64,000 nucleotides of DNA, taken from the NCBI GenBank assembly GCA_000508305.1, contig CP006977.1:1582621-1646620 (forward strand), read 5' to 3'. A model generated the notes under the pieces. That model saw only the letters and a list, made by a program, of their open reading frames with translations, was not told the origin of the DNA and did not search any database. Positions 8,901 through 20,948 of this stretch are shown piece after piece. The translations under genes and the position numbers were made by a program. Source of the DNA: Sulfolobus acidocaldarius SUSAZ. Lineage in GTDB: Archaea > Thermoproteota > Thermoprotei_A > Sulfolobales > Sulfolobaceae. Position 1 is the stretch's first letter, and each line of letters starts with the position of its first letter.

Positions 8901-8991
8901 ATATATAATAAGGTGTCTTTCTATAAAAATATTATGTAAAGAACTTACAGTTGTAGAGTCTATCTTGACAAATGAACATGGGCAAGATAAC

Positions 8992-9027
8992 GGCAAGCCC
9001 TTCCCTTAAGGACGGGGAGAAGAGATG
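8992..9027 (+). repeat. Degenerate omega-RNA-like hairpin
   Basis: GCAAGCCCTTCCCTTAAGGA then CGGGGAGAAGAGATGAG resembles the G/C-rich hairpin and the start of the GAGGAAGTCAG end, but the terminal motif is lost. It lies upstream of the pyruvate-oxidase-like gene. Weak case, included because of the clear family elsewhere. Confidence 0.3.
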
Positions 9028-9102
9028 AGATTGTAAAAAACCTAAAGGGGAATGTTGAGTAAAGACACCCACTCTCTAGTTTTCACCACAACTATGTCGT
9101 GA

Positions 9103-10542
9103 CTACCATCCCTCATATACAGTTTTTTCCCTCAAGTAAAACTCTAGAGCCTCCTCACCCATCTCCTTCCAGGTTGTTGCCCCCGAGTTCTTAAACCCAC
9201 CAAATGGTGCCTGTAGCTCTAGACCAACAGTTGGCTTATTCACCTTTATCACTCCAGCCTCAACTTCTCTCACAAACCTGTTTATGGCTTTTATGTCCAT
9301 TGAGACTATACCTGCAGTGTGACCATACTCCACGCTATTGACGAGGGAAATTGCCTCGTCCAAGTTCTCAGCCTCAGTTACAGTTAAGACAGGTCCAAAG
9401 ATCTCTTCCTTGAATAATCTCGATTCAGGTGTAACTCCGTCAAATATTGTGGGCTCTAAGAAGTAGCCATTACCTGGAATCACGTTTCCTCCATAGATCA
9501 GCTTATATCCTTCTCTTTTTCCGATTTCCACATACTCCAAATCCTTCTTGAACTGACCCTCGTCAACTACAGGTCCCATGTCAACTTCATCAGTACCCTT
9601 ACCTACCTTCCATTTCCTTACCCTCTCTAAGAGCTTTTGCTTGAAGTGGTTATATACTTCCTTATGAACTATAAGTCTACTAGTGGCTGTACAGGATTGG
9701 CCGGTCAATCCAAATGCTCCCCTTACAGCTAACTCTGATGCTAACTCCAGGTTAGCACTCCTGTCCACATAAAGGGCATTCTTTCCCCCCAACTCCAACT
9801 GGATCCTCGTCATCCTGTTCTTATCACCCACTAACCTGTAGATCCTCTTTCCCACTTCGGTAGAGCCTGTAAATGACACAGCTGATATGCTCTCATCAGA
9901 TATTATCATATCACCTAATTCCCCTCCTTTGCCTACAACTAGGTTGACAACTCCATCAGGTAGTCCAGCCCTGGAGAGTATTTCAACCAACTTAGCTACT
10001 AACAGAGGGGTCTTGGTGGCAGGCTTTAGGACCACTGTATTGCCTGTGGCTAGCGCTGGGGCTAGTTTCCACACCGGTATTGAAAGGGGGAAGTTCCATG
10101 GTGTGATGAGGGCAACTACGCCCAAGGGCTCCTTCAAGGTGTAGATCCTTGAATCAGGGTCAGCTGAGGGCAGTGTCTTTCCGCCTATTTTAAAGGCTAG
10201 GGCACCGTAGAACTTCAGGAGGTTGTAACTCCTAATCACTTCTGCCATGCTGTCCTTCAGTGTCTTCCCCTCCTCAAGTGTCATAAGTAGTGCTAGGTCT
10301 TTTGCCTCCTGTTCCATTAACTCTCCTGCCTTAAGGAGTATTTGACCTCTCTTTGGGGATGGGGTCCTTGACCACTCCTCGAACTTACTCAGAGCCCTGT
10401 TCAGGGACTCCTTTAAGTCGTCTTTTGTAAATAGTCTTATTTTAGCCAACACGTGTTCCTTGTCGGCAGGATTTATGTCCAAGTACTCCTCTCCACTACC
10501 TCTTATCCACTTATCTGCTAGTTCTTGATATGATTTTATCAT
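9103..10542 (-). CDS. Aldehyde dehydrogenase, likely 2-oxoglutarate semialdehyde dehydrogenase
   Basis: 479 residues with the full ALDH fold: LITPWNFPLSIPVWKLAPAL, the cofactor loop SFTGSTEVGKRIY, the catalytic Glu in LELGGKNA (about residue 250) and the catalytic Cys in GLTGQSCTATSR (about residue 284). Divergent from, and sharing a promoter region with, the FAH-family 2-keto-3-deoxyarabinonate dehydratase gene at 10632. In Sulfolobus this pair performs the last steps of pentose oxidation (2-oxoglutarate semialdehyde to 2-oxoglutarate). The ARA-box between them supports pentose induction. The assignment is by context and family; the same fold also oxidises other semialdehydes. I recall the S. 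acidocaldarius locus numbers as Saci_1938/1939, unverified. Confidence 0.8.
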   Translation of the reverse strand: MIKSYQELADKWIRGSGEEYLDINPADKEHVLAKIRLFTKDDLKESLNRALSKFEEWSRTPSPKRGQILLKAGELMEQEAKDLALLMTLEEGKTLKDSMAEVIRSYNLLKFYGALAFKIGGKTLPSADPDSRIYTLKEPLGVVALITPWNFPLSIPVWKLAPALATGNTVVLKPATKTPLLVAKLVEILSRAGLPDGVVNLVVGKGGELGDMIISDESISAVSFTGSTEVGKRIYRLVGDKNRMTRIQLELGGKNALYVDRSANLELASELAVRGAFGLTGQSCTATSRLIVHKEVYNHFKQKLLERVRKWKVGKGTDEVDMGPVVDEGQFKKDLEYVEIGKREGYKLIYGGNVIPGNGYFLEPTIFDGVTPESRLFKEEIFGPVLTVTEAENLDEAISLVNSVEYGHTAGIVSMDIKAINRFVREVEAGVIKVNKPTVGLELQAPFGGFKNSGATTWKEMGEEALEFYLREKTVYEGW

Positions 10543-10582
10543 ATGTATTATCTTATCATTCTAATTTTTATCATATAATGTT

Positions 10583-10590
10583 AACATGTT
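10583..10590. promoter_or_regulatory. ARA-box (AACATGTT) in divergent pentose promoter
   Basis: AACATGTT is the core of the arabinose-responsive element described upstream of pentose-induced genes in Sulfolobus. It lies between the divergent starts 10542 (-) and 10632 (+), just upstream of a TATA-like TTTAAATA near 10600-10607, the place where an archaeal activator acts. It is palindromic and could serve both genes. Confidence 0.75.
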
Positions 10591-10631
10591 TGCTATTACA
10601 TTTAAATACAGTCACGAGTAGAGGGTTATAA

Positions 10632-11510
10632 ATGAGAATATTTAGAGTAGTAAAGAAGGGCTCACATAACGTACATTACGCTATAGTAGGAAACGATGTA
10701 GTAAAGTTAGATGAAGACCCAGTTAAAGCGTTAATTAGGTATTCTGAAAGTAAAGAGATTTTAGGCGACAAGGTAGTAGGGTTCAACCTTGAGGAACTGC
10801 TCACAAAGTTTAAGAGTGGGGACACTAGGATAACTAAGCCCTTTGACCCCATAGAGGTGTGGGGGTCAGGTATAAGCTATGAGATGGCTAGGGAGAGGTA
10901 TTCAGAGGAGGATGTGGCTAGAATAACGGGGAAGACAATTTATGAGAAAGTGTATGACGCAGTGAGACCGGAGATATTCTTCAAGGCTACAGGAAACAGG
11001 TGTGTGGGACATGGGGAGGCGATAGTGGTGAGGAGTGACTCAGAGTGGACTCTGCCTGAACCTGAGCTGGCTGTTGTGATCGATTCTAGGGGGAAAATCC
11101 TGGGTTACACTATATTAGACGACGTGTCAGCTAGGGACTTGGAGGCTGACAACCCACTCTACTTACCTCAATCAAAGATATACTATGGTTGCTGTGCCTT
11201 TGGTCCGTTTATTGTAACACCAGATGAGGTGGGTAACCCCTACAGCCTTGACATAAGGCTAAAGATAATGAGGGAGGGTAAAGTGCTCTTCGAGGGTAGT
11301 GTGAACACGAACAAGATGAGGAGGAAGATCGAGGAGCAGATTCAGTACTTGTTGAGGGATAACCCAGTCCCTGACGGGACTATACTGACCACTGGTACTG
11401 CAATAATTCCTGGAAAAGACAAGGGGTTGAGACACGGAGACGTGGTGGAGATAAGCATTACCAAGTTGGGCACTCTGTTGACTCCTGTTGTGAAAGGTAC
11501 AAAATGGTAA
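10632..11510 (+). CDS. 2-keto-3-deoxy-D-arabinonate (xylonate) dehydratase, FAH family
   Basis: 292 residues. The C-terminal FAH domain shows the metal ligands in LPEPELAVVID (two Glu) and the Asp of LDDVSARDLEADN, and ends with the usual GTAIIPG and HGDVVEI strands. The N-terminal ~85 residues are the small domain typical of the crenarchaeal KdaD dehydratase (about 290 aa). It would convert 2-keto-3-deoxypentonate to 2-oxoglutarate semialdehyde, the substrate of the divergent ALDH. A TATA-like element near 10600 and the ARA-box just upstream give a very short leader to ATG 10632. Fumarylacetoacetate hydrolase activity is the alternative name for the fold but does not fit the context. Confidence 0.8.
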   Translation: MRIFRVVKKGSHNVHYAIVGNDVVKLDEDPVKALIRYSESKEILGDKVVGFNLEELLTKFKSGDTRITKPFDPIEVWGSGISYEMARERYSEEDVARITGKTIYEKVYDAVRPEIFFKATGNRCVGHGEAIVVRSDSEWTLPEPELAVVIDSRGKILGYTILDDVSARDLEADNPLYLPQSKIYYGCCAFGPFIVTPDEVGNPYSLDIRLKIMREGKVLFEGSVNTNKMRRKIEEQIQYLLRDNPVPDGTILTTGTAIIPGKDKGLRHGDVVEISITKLGTLLTPVVKGTKW

Positions 11511-11557
11511 AGGGATATTAAAGCTATCGATATGTCTTTTTCTTTAGACCTTTGTTG

Positions 11558-11591
11558 ACACGTCTACGTGTGTTTGTGCGTTTAGACGTGT
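11558..11591. terminator. Inverted repeat between convergent genes
   Basis: ACACGTCTA (11558-11566) and TAGACGTGT (11583-11591) are perfect 9-bp complementary arms separated by 16 nt. They lie between the convergent ends at 11510 (+) and 11617 (-), with T-rich runs (TGTCTTTTTCTTT) on the left. Possible bidirectional 3'-end structure. Confidence 0.45.
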
Positions 11592-11616
11592 ATAGCATAA
11601 ACCACTTTTTTTCCTT

Positions 11617-13100
<1,484 letters not shown>

Positions 13101-13664
13101 ATGACTGAGCAAAAAAGAGCGAATCCAGCTCCACTTGGTCTATCAGGTTTCGCCTTAACCACACTGGTTCTAAGTACCTTTAATGCAGGCCTGTTATCCT
13201 CTTCTGGAGTCGGAGTGGTCTTAGGGTTAGCTGCATTTTACGGTGGATTAGCCCAATTATTAGCTGGAATATTAGAGTGGAGAGCGGGAAATACATTCGG
13301 ATATACAGCCTTCTTCACTTATGGAGCATTCTGGGAGTGGTATTTCCTTACAAGCATTGGGGTATTCGGAAATGTAACTGCAGCTGGCGTTGGACTAGTG
13401 TTAATAGCATTCGGTATTTTCACACTAATAATGTGGTTCGGTACATTTAAGAGTAATTTGGGATTATTCTTAACATTCTTATTATTGTGGATAACCTTCT
13501 TCCTTTTAGGAGTAGGGGCTATGACTGGAAATGTAGGATTATCTCACGCAGGGGGTTATATGGGAATATTAACAGCTATAGCGGCATGGTATACTGGTTT
13601 AGCAATAGCAGTTTCAGAAAGTTTAGGAGCGAAAGCTCCATTAGGAAAAGCTCCAATGTCATAA
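13101..13664 (+). CDS. GPR1/FUN34/YaaH-family membrane protein (acetate/succinate channel-like)
   Basis: 187 residues with six hydrophobic helices and the family signature [20 protein letters not shown] at the N-terminus. Members move acetate, succinate or ammonia across the cytoplasmic membrane; the substrate here is not determined. TATAAATT about 45 bp upstream is a likely TATA box, and a second TATAAATA lies right before the ATG. The stop codon (13662-13664) lies inside the first unit of a 16-bp tandem repeat. Codon use here is more AT-rich than in the neighbouring metabolic genes. Confidence 0.8.
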   Translation: MTEQKRANPAPLGLSGFALTTLVLSTFNAGLLSSSGVGVVLGLAAFYGGLAQLLAGILEWRAGNTFGYTAFFTYGAFWEWYFLTSIGVFGNVTAAGVGLVLIAFGIFTLIMWFGTFKSNLGLFLTFLLLWITFFLLGVGAMTGNVGLSHAGGYMGILTAIAAWYTGLAIAVSESLGAKAPLGKAPMS

Positions 13665-13751
13665 AATATAAATGTCATAAAATATAAATGTCATAAAATA
13701 TAAATGTCATAAAATATAAATGTCATAAAATATAAATGTCATAAAATATAA
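13656..13751. repeat. Six perfect 16-bp tandem repeats
   Basis: The unit ATGTCATAAAATATAA is repeated six times without error from 13656 to 13751. The first unit contains the last codons and stop of the yaaH-like gene. The run is followed by a T-rich tract (AAGTTTTTTATATTTATTTA), a likely transcription stop. Perfect identity suggests recent expansion by slippage. Confidence 0.95.
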
Positions 13752-13842
13752 AGGTAAAAGTTTTTTATATTTATTTATTTTTCATATTTTAATACATGGT
13801 TGTCGTAATGATAAAAATTTATTGACTCTTTTACTAAATAAT

Positions 13843-13916
13843 GAAAGCCTCGCCCTTTAGGGCGGCGGGGATGTAAAAATATAGAATGATAAGAAAATTC
13901 TCGTCATTTATGGTGA
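13843..13916 (+). ncRNA. Partial omega-RNA-like element upstream of tnpB
   Basis: GAAAGCCTCGCCCTTTAGGG, then CGGCGGGGATGTAA, a hairpin around GAAAATTCTCGTCATTTATG and GGTGAG. It matches the 90-nt elements at 911 and 16579 but is shorter, and the GAGGAAGTCAG end is lost. It lies 43 bp before the ATG of the tnpB remnant. Confidence 0.5.
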
Positions 13917-13958
13917 GAATAATAAAATTTAAAATTTCTTTCCCTCTTTCTTAATTTT

Positions 13959-15132
<1,174 letters not shown>

Positions 15133-15320
15133 TAAAGATCGTAAAGTGATAGTTGTATAATTAAGCTGGGATCTAGGTGGGGCAATCATCTAGGGTGTAT
15201 ACTAACTCGGGATAGGTTTACAGTACCTGAATATCAAAGAATAGTTACAGAAAGGTTATTTCACATAAAAATAGTTTAATTCATTTTGGTGAGAAATGAA
15301 AGGTTTAAAAAATTAATGAT

Positions 15321-15413
15321 AGAAAGAAAGTTCCTAATATTATTGATGAAGAAGCTGTCCAAGTAGCAAATATTGCAATAAAGATAGAGAAGAGATATTC
15401 TCAAGGCAAGTAA
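15321..15413 (+). pseudogene. Possible fragment of a PEP-synthase-like gene
   Basis: The run KKVPNIIDEEAVQVANIAIK then IEKRY resembles the linker in phosphoenolpyruvate synthases (D-E-x-V-x-x-L-A-x-x-x-x-K-I-E-x-H-Y). Only 30 codons, ending in TAA, with no start. The rest of 15133-15504 holds nothing recognisable. Weak call from memory of the family. Confidence 0.3.
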
Positions 15414-15504
15414 ATATAAGAGGAAATAAGAGATGATTAAGATTTACATATTAGAGGTAACAAGAGAGATAAGAACAGACGTAGAAGAGTAAAAACAAAT
15501 TATC

Positions 15505-16391
15505 TCATACTATTCTGAATAATCCTTCAAAATTCTTATACATAAGGTAAATCGCTACAATTATTATTATTATTACGAATATCTTTCTAAGCGTGTCTTT
15601 AGGAATGGATACTGCCATTTTTGTACCTAAATATCCTCCAGCCACTCCTCCAATTAAGTATAAAACAGAGATTAAGAGACTTATTTCTCCAGCCATAGTG
15701 TATCTTATTGCACTTACTACTCCAAATGTTCCTACAGCAATTAATGACGTTCCTACTGCCCTTAGTATGCATAATCCTACACTAAATATTAAACCTGGAA
15801 CTATTAGAAAGCCTCCACCTATTCCAAATAATCCTGATAATAATCCAACGGCAAAACCAGTAGGCAAAATTCTCTCATATCTTATTTTGCAAGAAGATTT
15901 CGCTTTCTTCATTTCCGCATTCTCAGGTTCATCTGATCCTTCCTTTCTTCTCCACATCATTACTCCCACCACTATCATAAGTATACCAAATAAGAATAGT
16001 AATGAGGAACCATTAACTAACAATCCTATACTTGCGCCTATAAACGAACCAACAATTCCTGGAGCAGTGAATAATATCCCTTCCTTTACTTTTACATTTC
16101 CTTTTTTAAAGTGAATGAAAGAATTAATGTAAGCGTTAAGTCCAACTGCTAATGCTGTAGTTCCAATAACTATGTGATCTATCTCATTAGCTTCCGGAGT
16201 ACCTTTAGGATATAGATATCCTAACCCTACGAAATATAATAGAAGAGGTACTGCTAGAATTGATCCTCCACCGCCTATTAGACCTAAACTAAATCCTACA
16301 ATTAATCCTGCTATTACTGAAAATAGGTTAGTCCAGTGGTGTAATATCTATGGGAATCGTAGTACCGCCTAAATTAATTAAAAAAAGCATT
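15505..16391 (-). pseudogene. tauE: TauE/SafE-type sulfite/anion exporter with frameshifts
   Basis: The main open frame (16347 down to 15505) contains FSVIAGLIVGFSLGLIGGGG, GTTALAVGLNAYINSFIHFK, FAVGLLSGLFGIGGGF and GGVAGGYLGTKMAVSIP, the two-fold GGG repeats of TauE/SafE membrane proteins that export sulfite or organosulfur anions. It has no start codon in frame before 16023 (TTG). The expected N-terminus (GGTTIPIDITPLD) lies in another frame joined near 16331, and the upstream ATG at 16391 is separated from it by a T8 run that would need seven Ts. So two single-base shifts break the gene. Translation only from 16023 would lose the first third of the transporter. Confidence 0.75.
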
Positions 16392-16578
16392 TATAAATTT
16401 TTCCCCAATTAGGGAAAATTTGAAATTTTATATGAGAATTACAAACTATATCTTCATTACACACATTAATTACAACGACTTATAGTATTTTTTATCAAAA
16501 TATCCATAAATTACATGAATAACTATATAAAACTAGTTGAATATCGGCATGCTAAAAATAATTGAAGATATTTTTGTT

Positions 16579-16668
16579 CTGACTTCCTCTCCGCTATAAA
16601 TGATGAGAATTCCTCTTATCATTCCATATTTATTCTTTTACATCCCCGTCCTAAAGGGCGAGGCTTTC
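16579..16668 (-). ncRNA. Solo omega-RNA-like element, 90 nt (minus)
   Basis: Read on the minus strand: GAAAGCCTCGCCCTTTAGGA, CGGGGATGTAAAAGAATAAA, a hairpin around GAGGAATTCTC, ATCATTTATAGC and the terminal GAGAGGAAGTCAG at 16579. Same length as the element at 911-1000 and about 90% identical by eye. No tnpB adjoins; the nearest open frames are tauE and the MMPL gene. The putative guide after GTCAG is AACAAAAATATCTTCAATTA. Confidence 0.6.
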
Positions 16669-16809
16669 ATTATTTTGTAATCCCATGACTCTCTTCCCCT
16701 TTAGGCGCGTAGGTGAGTGAGAGCTAAGTTCCTACATTTAACCTTGGACTTCAATGAAACGATATGAATGACAGTGTAGGGATAAGGTTTATGGAAACAC
16801 ACGAAGGCT

Positions 16810-19056
16810 TCACTCCACCACCCTTCCCTTCTTTGTCTCACCCTTCCTCTTAACCTTGAGTATTGATAGCATTGCAGGGAAATAGATCGTTCTTATCACA
16901 AACGTGTCTATCACAAGTGATATTATGAACGCTATGCCCAACTGTTCAAGGAACCCGATGGGGATCAAGGCTAGCGCACCTAATGATGCAGCAAGTATTA
17001 GACCCAGTGAGGTAACTACTATTCCTGTCCTCGATATGGCGAGCTGAATCCCTCTTTTCTCTCCGTGTTCTTCTATGTCCTCAACTACCCTTGATATTAT
17101 GAACACGGTGTAATCATTTCCTAAACTCATCAGTATAACGAAGAGTATTACCGGTATAAGGTAGATAAGGGGTTGGTTCAAGACAAACCTAGAGATCAAG
17201 TAGAGGAGCCCTGTTGCCCAGGTTATACTTATCAACACACCTGAAATGGAGATCAAGGGGAACTTCCAGGACTTAAAGGATATGCCTATGATCAAAGCTA
17301 CAAACAGTGTTATTAGAACTTCTAACTCTGTGAAGTTTTGAGCAGTTTCGGTTTGCTGGTCAATTACTGACGAAGTTAGACCTCCAACTAGGAGATCGTG
17401 GTACTCTCTCAGTGCATTAACTGTATGTATTGCGTTAGAAGAGAATGGGTCATATTTCGTGTAGGCGGTGAACAACAAGTAACTACCATCTACGACAAAT
17501 GCTGAGATGTTTGTGTTGTTTGTGATCTCCTGCCCATTAACATATGGTCCATATACCTTTGTTATACCAGGGGTTGAGAGTATCTCCTTTGCTGTTACGA
17601 TGATCTGGTTCTTTAGTGCTGTGTTGTTGGAGTTTAAACTACTACTACTGTTAACTTTCATTAAGACTATGATCGGGTAAAGCTCATTGGCACCAAACTT
17701 GCCCTCAATGAAGCTCAAAGCCTTAACTGAGGGTAGACTTGATGGTAGTCCTGCGTTAAAGTTATAGGTAGTGGGAAGGTTTAGGAAGAACATGAAGGCT
17801 GGGACAGCTAAAGCTAAGATTACTATAGCTACAACGTATTTTCTCCTTACCGAGAGGTCACTCACCCTGTAGAACCAAGATTTCTCAAGGTTCTCTGTTG
17901 TCACTGTGTTTAACCCTCCTTTTGTGAAAACTCTCTTCCTGATAATAGAGAGTATTGAAGGTAACAGGGTTAAGATCAACGCAGTCGATACCACAACAGC
18001 TAAGAAAAGTACTAGCCCCCAGCTCAAGAAGTTGGGGACTAAGGAGAATGACAGTAAGCTGATTCCCACAGTCAGCCCACTTATGAGGACTGCCCTTCCA
18101 CCCTTACTGGAGGCTATCTCTAGAGCCACCCTGTCCTCCCTCCCCTCCCTTAACTCCTGTCTGAATCTAGCTAGGATGAAGACCACGTAGTCTGTAGTGA
18201 CTCCAACTAACACTGCAGTGAGGGTATAGTTAACCACGAAGTCCACGTTAGTGACGAGGGCACCGACTAGGAATATGGCAAAATAGCCTATAAGTGTGGT
18301 TATTGATATGAACAGGAGTGAGACCAATGAGCCCTTGTAAGACCTTAACGTTATCCCTACAGCAATGGCGAGTATTATGAACACTAAGCCAAATGCGAAT
18401 GCGTTCTTGGAGGTTATCTGTTGGGTCTCATAGGCTATAGCTCCCTCACCTGTAAGTGAGGCATTATCGCTGAAGTACCTTTGGGCAATGTCCTTGACCA
18501 CGGGGTAAGCCTGTTGAGAGGGAGTTTCACCGTTTTGTAATATGAAACCAGATGACTTGTTGAATGTCACAAATAGAAGGAATGTGGTGTTGTCAGGGCT
18601 AACGTATCTGGAGGTGATGAAACTGGGAGCCCCTTTTAGACCGTTCTGTTCAACGTACTTGACCGAATACTGGTGTGCAAGAGTAGTGTTGTGGTAAACA
18701 CCTGAAAGCACAGCCGTTAGGAAATTTATGTAGTCGTTGAACGGTGACTGAACACTTGACAAGTAGGGAATACCCTTAGATAGTGTTGAGTTCTGGAAGG
18801 AGAGTGACTGGTTTGCTGAGTAAGAGGTATATGGGTTTTCCTTGACAACTACTATTAGGGTGTCGTTGTTATATGAAGTCCCGTTCAAAATCTTGTTCAC
18901 TATCGCAGACTCGCTGTTAGATGGTAAGCTTTGCCCTGTAGAGTAGGATATGTACTTAGTATAGTTCATAACTGCTGGGGTAATGAGAATCAAAATAACT
19001 GCCCAGACGGCTATGATCAACCACTTCCTTTTCAGTATGAAATTGGTAACTGTCAT
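16810..19056 (-). CDS. MMPL/RND-family exporter
   Basis: 748 residues with two homologous halves: a helix at the N-terminus, a large extracytoplasmic domain (about 40-205), five to six helices including VTTDYVVFILARFRQELREG, then a second helix (VAIVILALAVPAFMFFL), a second outer domain and helices with LGNDYTVFIISRVVEDIEEH. The paired (T/N)DYxVF motifs in helices 4 and 10 are the proton-relay signature of MMPL/RND pumps. Members export lipids or small amphiphiles using the proton gradient. Outer domains carry many N-glycosylation sequons (NNT, NTS), as usual for extracellular archaeal loops. Monocistronic; substrate unknown. Confidence 0.85.
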   Translation of the reverse strand: MTVTNFILKRKWLIIAVWAVILILITPAVMNYTKYISYSTGQSLPSNSESAIVNKILNGTSYNNDTLIVVVKENPYTSYSANQSLSFQNSTLSKGIPYLSSVQSPFNDYINFLTAVLSGVYHNTTLAHQYSVKYVEQNGLKGAPSFITSRYVSPDNTTFLLFVTFNKSSGFILQNGETPSQQAYPVVKDIAQRYFSDNASLTGEGAIAYETQQITSKNAFAFGLVFIILAIAVGITLRSYKGSLVSLLFISITTLIGYFAIFLVGALVTNVDFVVNYTLTAVLVGVTTDYVVFILARFRQELREGREDRVALEIASSKGGRAVLISGLTVGISLLSFSLVPNFLSWGLVLFLAVVVSTALILTLLPSILSIIRKRVFTKGGLNTVTTENLEKSWFYRVSDLSVRRKYVVAIVILALAVPAFMFFLNLPTTYNFNAGLPSSLPSVKALSFIEGKFGANELYPIIVLMKVNSSSSLNSNNTALKNQIIVTAKEILSTPGITKVYGPYVNGQEITNNTNISAFVVDGSYLLFTAYTKYDPFSSNAIHTVNALREYHDLLVGGLTSSVIDQQTETAQNFTELEVLITLFVALIIGISFKSWKFPLISISGVLISITWATGLLYLISRFVLNQPLIYLIPVILFVILMSLGNDYTVFIISRVVEDIEEHGEKRGIQLAISRTGIVVTSLGLILAASLGALALIPIGFLEQLGIAFIISLVIDTFVIRTIYFPAMLSILKVKRKGETKKGRVVE

Positions 19057-19232
19057 GGTAGTGTATTGGGTGAGGGCGTATTAAACTCCGTCTTAGAGGT
19101 GAGCTAAGAAAGATTTATATAGGGAGGGGCTAAGAGTTGTCCTTCCTAGAAGAGTTGAGGATATAACGATATAACTAAATTACTAGCATACTAGTTTAGG
19201 GAGGGAGCACGTTTTTTCTCCTTCCCCAGAGA

Positions 19233-20573
19233 CTATTCACTCTCAGTCTCCATCATACTGTAGATCTCAGCCACTAAGAAACCTATGATTATCCATGACA
19301 TAAAAACATATACTACTATGGGTACTGAGCCTGCAATGGAGTATATTAACTCGTATACAGTGTAAAGGGCTGAGGCAACACCTATGATTAACTGTATTTT
19401 CCTCTTGAGTACTTTCTTTATGGATATCCTAATGAGTGAGAAGTTAGCAGACAAGTGTACGAACAGGTTGGCAAACAACGCTACAGAGGATATGAGTATG
19501 AAGGCAGTGAAGATACTCCTCAGGAAGTACAACCCCACGGAGATTATGGCAAAGTATATCAAAACAGATAGGAGGACTGCCCTTACAGGTCCCTTATAAC
19601 TTTCAAATTTTGCAAAAAATTTCGGTAAGAAGTTGGACGACGCCATTGCAAACACTGTTCGTGAAGTGGCTGTCAGAAATGCTAGGCTTCCCACAATTCC
19701 GTCGTTGATCGCTGCAAATAGTACAAACACTAATGTGAGTAAGCCCAGCCTGTCCCTGATTAATGTCAAGATGTCCACATTGTTCATGGATAGGTGAAAG
19801 TAAGAAACGTATGTACCTATAGCATATACGTCAAAGGCTGCTAAAAGTCCACCTACCAGGATCACTGTTATAATAGCCTTGCTTATCACATTCCTGGCGT
19901 TTTTGGTCTCACCCGATATTGGAGCAATTGACCCATAACCTGTTGGGATGCTGGAGCCAAACAGGATTGCTATGGCTAATTGGCTTAAATTCAGCTTTGA
20001 ACTGAAGGGGTTGTACAGGTGGAAGCCAGTTGATTGGATCAGGAGAACTGCCAGTGCTGTCATCATAATTATCTCAACCAGAGTTGCAAATATAGCGTAT
20101 TTTGTGCTTATCTTTATTCCGAGTATGCCGAGAAGTGCAGAGACTGACATTACACCCAGTGTTACGATCCAGGGGTTGATGTTCAACACGTGGTACAGGA
20201 CATAGGCAGTACCGAACACATAACCTGCACCATAAGTAGTTGAGTAAAGTATGTACATCCAACCTGTCTCAAATCCTAGCCTTTTGCTAAGTGAATAGAA
20301 GGCATAAGTGTAATACCCTCCCTCCTTTGTAAACCTCTTAGATAGTTCATAGACAGATATCCCGTTCACCAGCACAAGTAGTGTGCCCAGAATAATGGCT
20401 ATTGGACCAAACAGGCCTGCATATAGTAAGGCTACAACACCGTAAGTCAATATACTTAAAAAGGGTGACTGTCCACCTATGGAGAGGAAAACAATGTCTG
20501 TGAAACTTAAATGACGTTTGGGCTCCTCTGGTACTCCTTTTGCTTCATTCTTATCCATATAAGGGTTATACAC
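19233..20573 (-). CDS. Amino acid/polyamine permease (APC family)
   Basis: 446 residues with about twelve helices. The first helix region SFTDIVFLSIGGQSPFLSIL and helix 6 (AILFGSSIPTGYGSIAPISGETKNA) are typical of APC transporters, which co-transport amino acids or amines with protons or sodium. An acidic N-terminal cytoplasmic tail (MDKNEAKGVPEEPKRH) precedes it. The frame starts MYNPYMDKNE; the internal Met at residue 6 may be the real start. Next gene upstream is the VapBC pair on the same strand but 375 bp away, so it is probably transcribed alone. Confidence 0.8.
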   Translation of the reverse strand: MYNPYMDKNEAKGVPEEPKRHLSFTDIVFLSIGGQSPFLSILTYGVVALLYAGLFGPIAIILGTLLVLVNGISVYELSKRFTKEGGYYTYAFYSLSKRLGFETGWMYILYSTTYGAGYVFGTAYVLYHVLNINPWIVTLGVMSVSALLGILGIKISTKYAIFATLVEIIMMTALAVLLIQSTGFHLYNPFSSKLNLSQLAIAILFGSSIPTGYGSIAPISGETKNARNVISKAIITVILVGGLLAAFDVYAIGTYVSYFHLSMNNVDILTLIRDRLGLLTLVFVLFAAINDGIVGSLAFLTATSRTVFAMASSNFLPKFFAKFESYKGPVRAVLLSVLIYFAIISVGLYFLRSIFTAFILISSVALFANLFVHLSANFSLIRISIKKVLKRKIQLIIGVASALYTVYELIYSIAGSVPIVVYVFMSWIIIGFLVAEIYSMMETESE

Positions 20574-20948
20574 GTAACGTCCGTATTTAAATTCTACCTA
20601 ACAATTTATGGTAACCATATAGATTATATCTATTTTATGATATTAAATATTTTATTATTTAAGAGTAAAAAATTATTAGACTGTTGAAATTAATTAAAGA
20701 TAGCTAATAGCTCTCTCAGCACGTATGAGGGATTAATAAAACAGGACTAAATATACTAAATTAACCATGAATTCAATTTTACGGTTCGTTTCTGAGACGA
20801 CACTAGAGAGGTTAAAGGGTATGAGAGCATTATAGCGGTTCGAATTCAAGAGGTTCCAACATGTAATGGGACTCCTCTAAGGACAATTGAACTGTTACCC
20901 CTCTCCTAAAGGATTTAAACAAAGAAACAACATCCTATGTCGCTCTAC
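20574..20948. other. Intergenic region, nothing recognised
   Basis: 375 bp, AT-rich near the permease start (promoter), with no open frame or repeat that I recognise. Confidence 0.5.

Noticed and set aside
8901-8996. Longer N-terminus for the pyruvate-oxidase-like enzyme
   Set aside because: The family starts at MQSVAEV-like sequence and the TATA-like element lies between the two candidate starts.
13656-13751. CRISPR array
   Set aside because: The six 16-bp units are directly adjacent with no spacers between them, so this is a simple tandem repeat.
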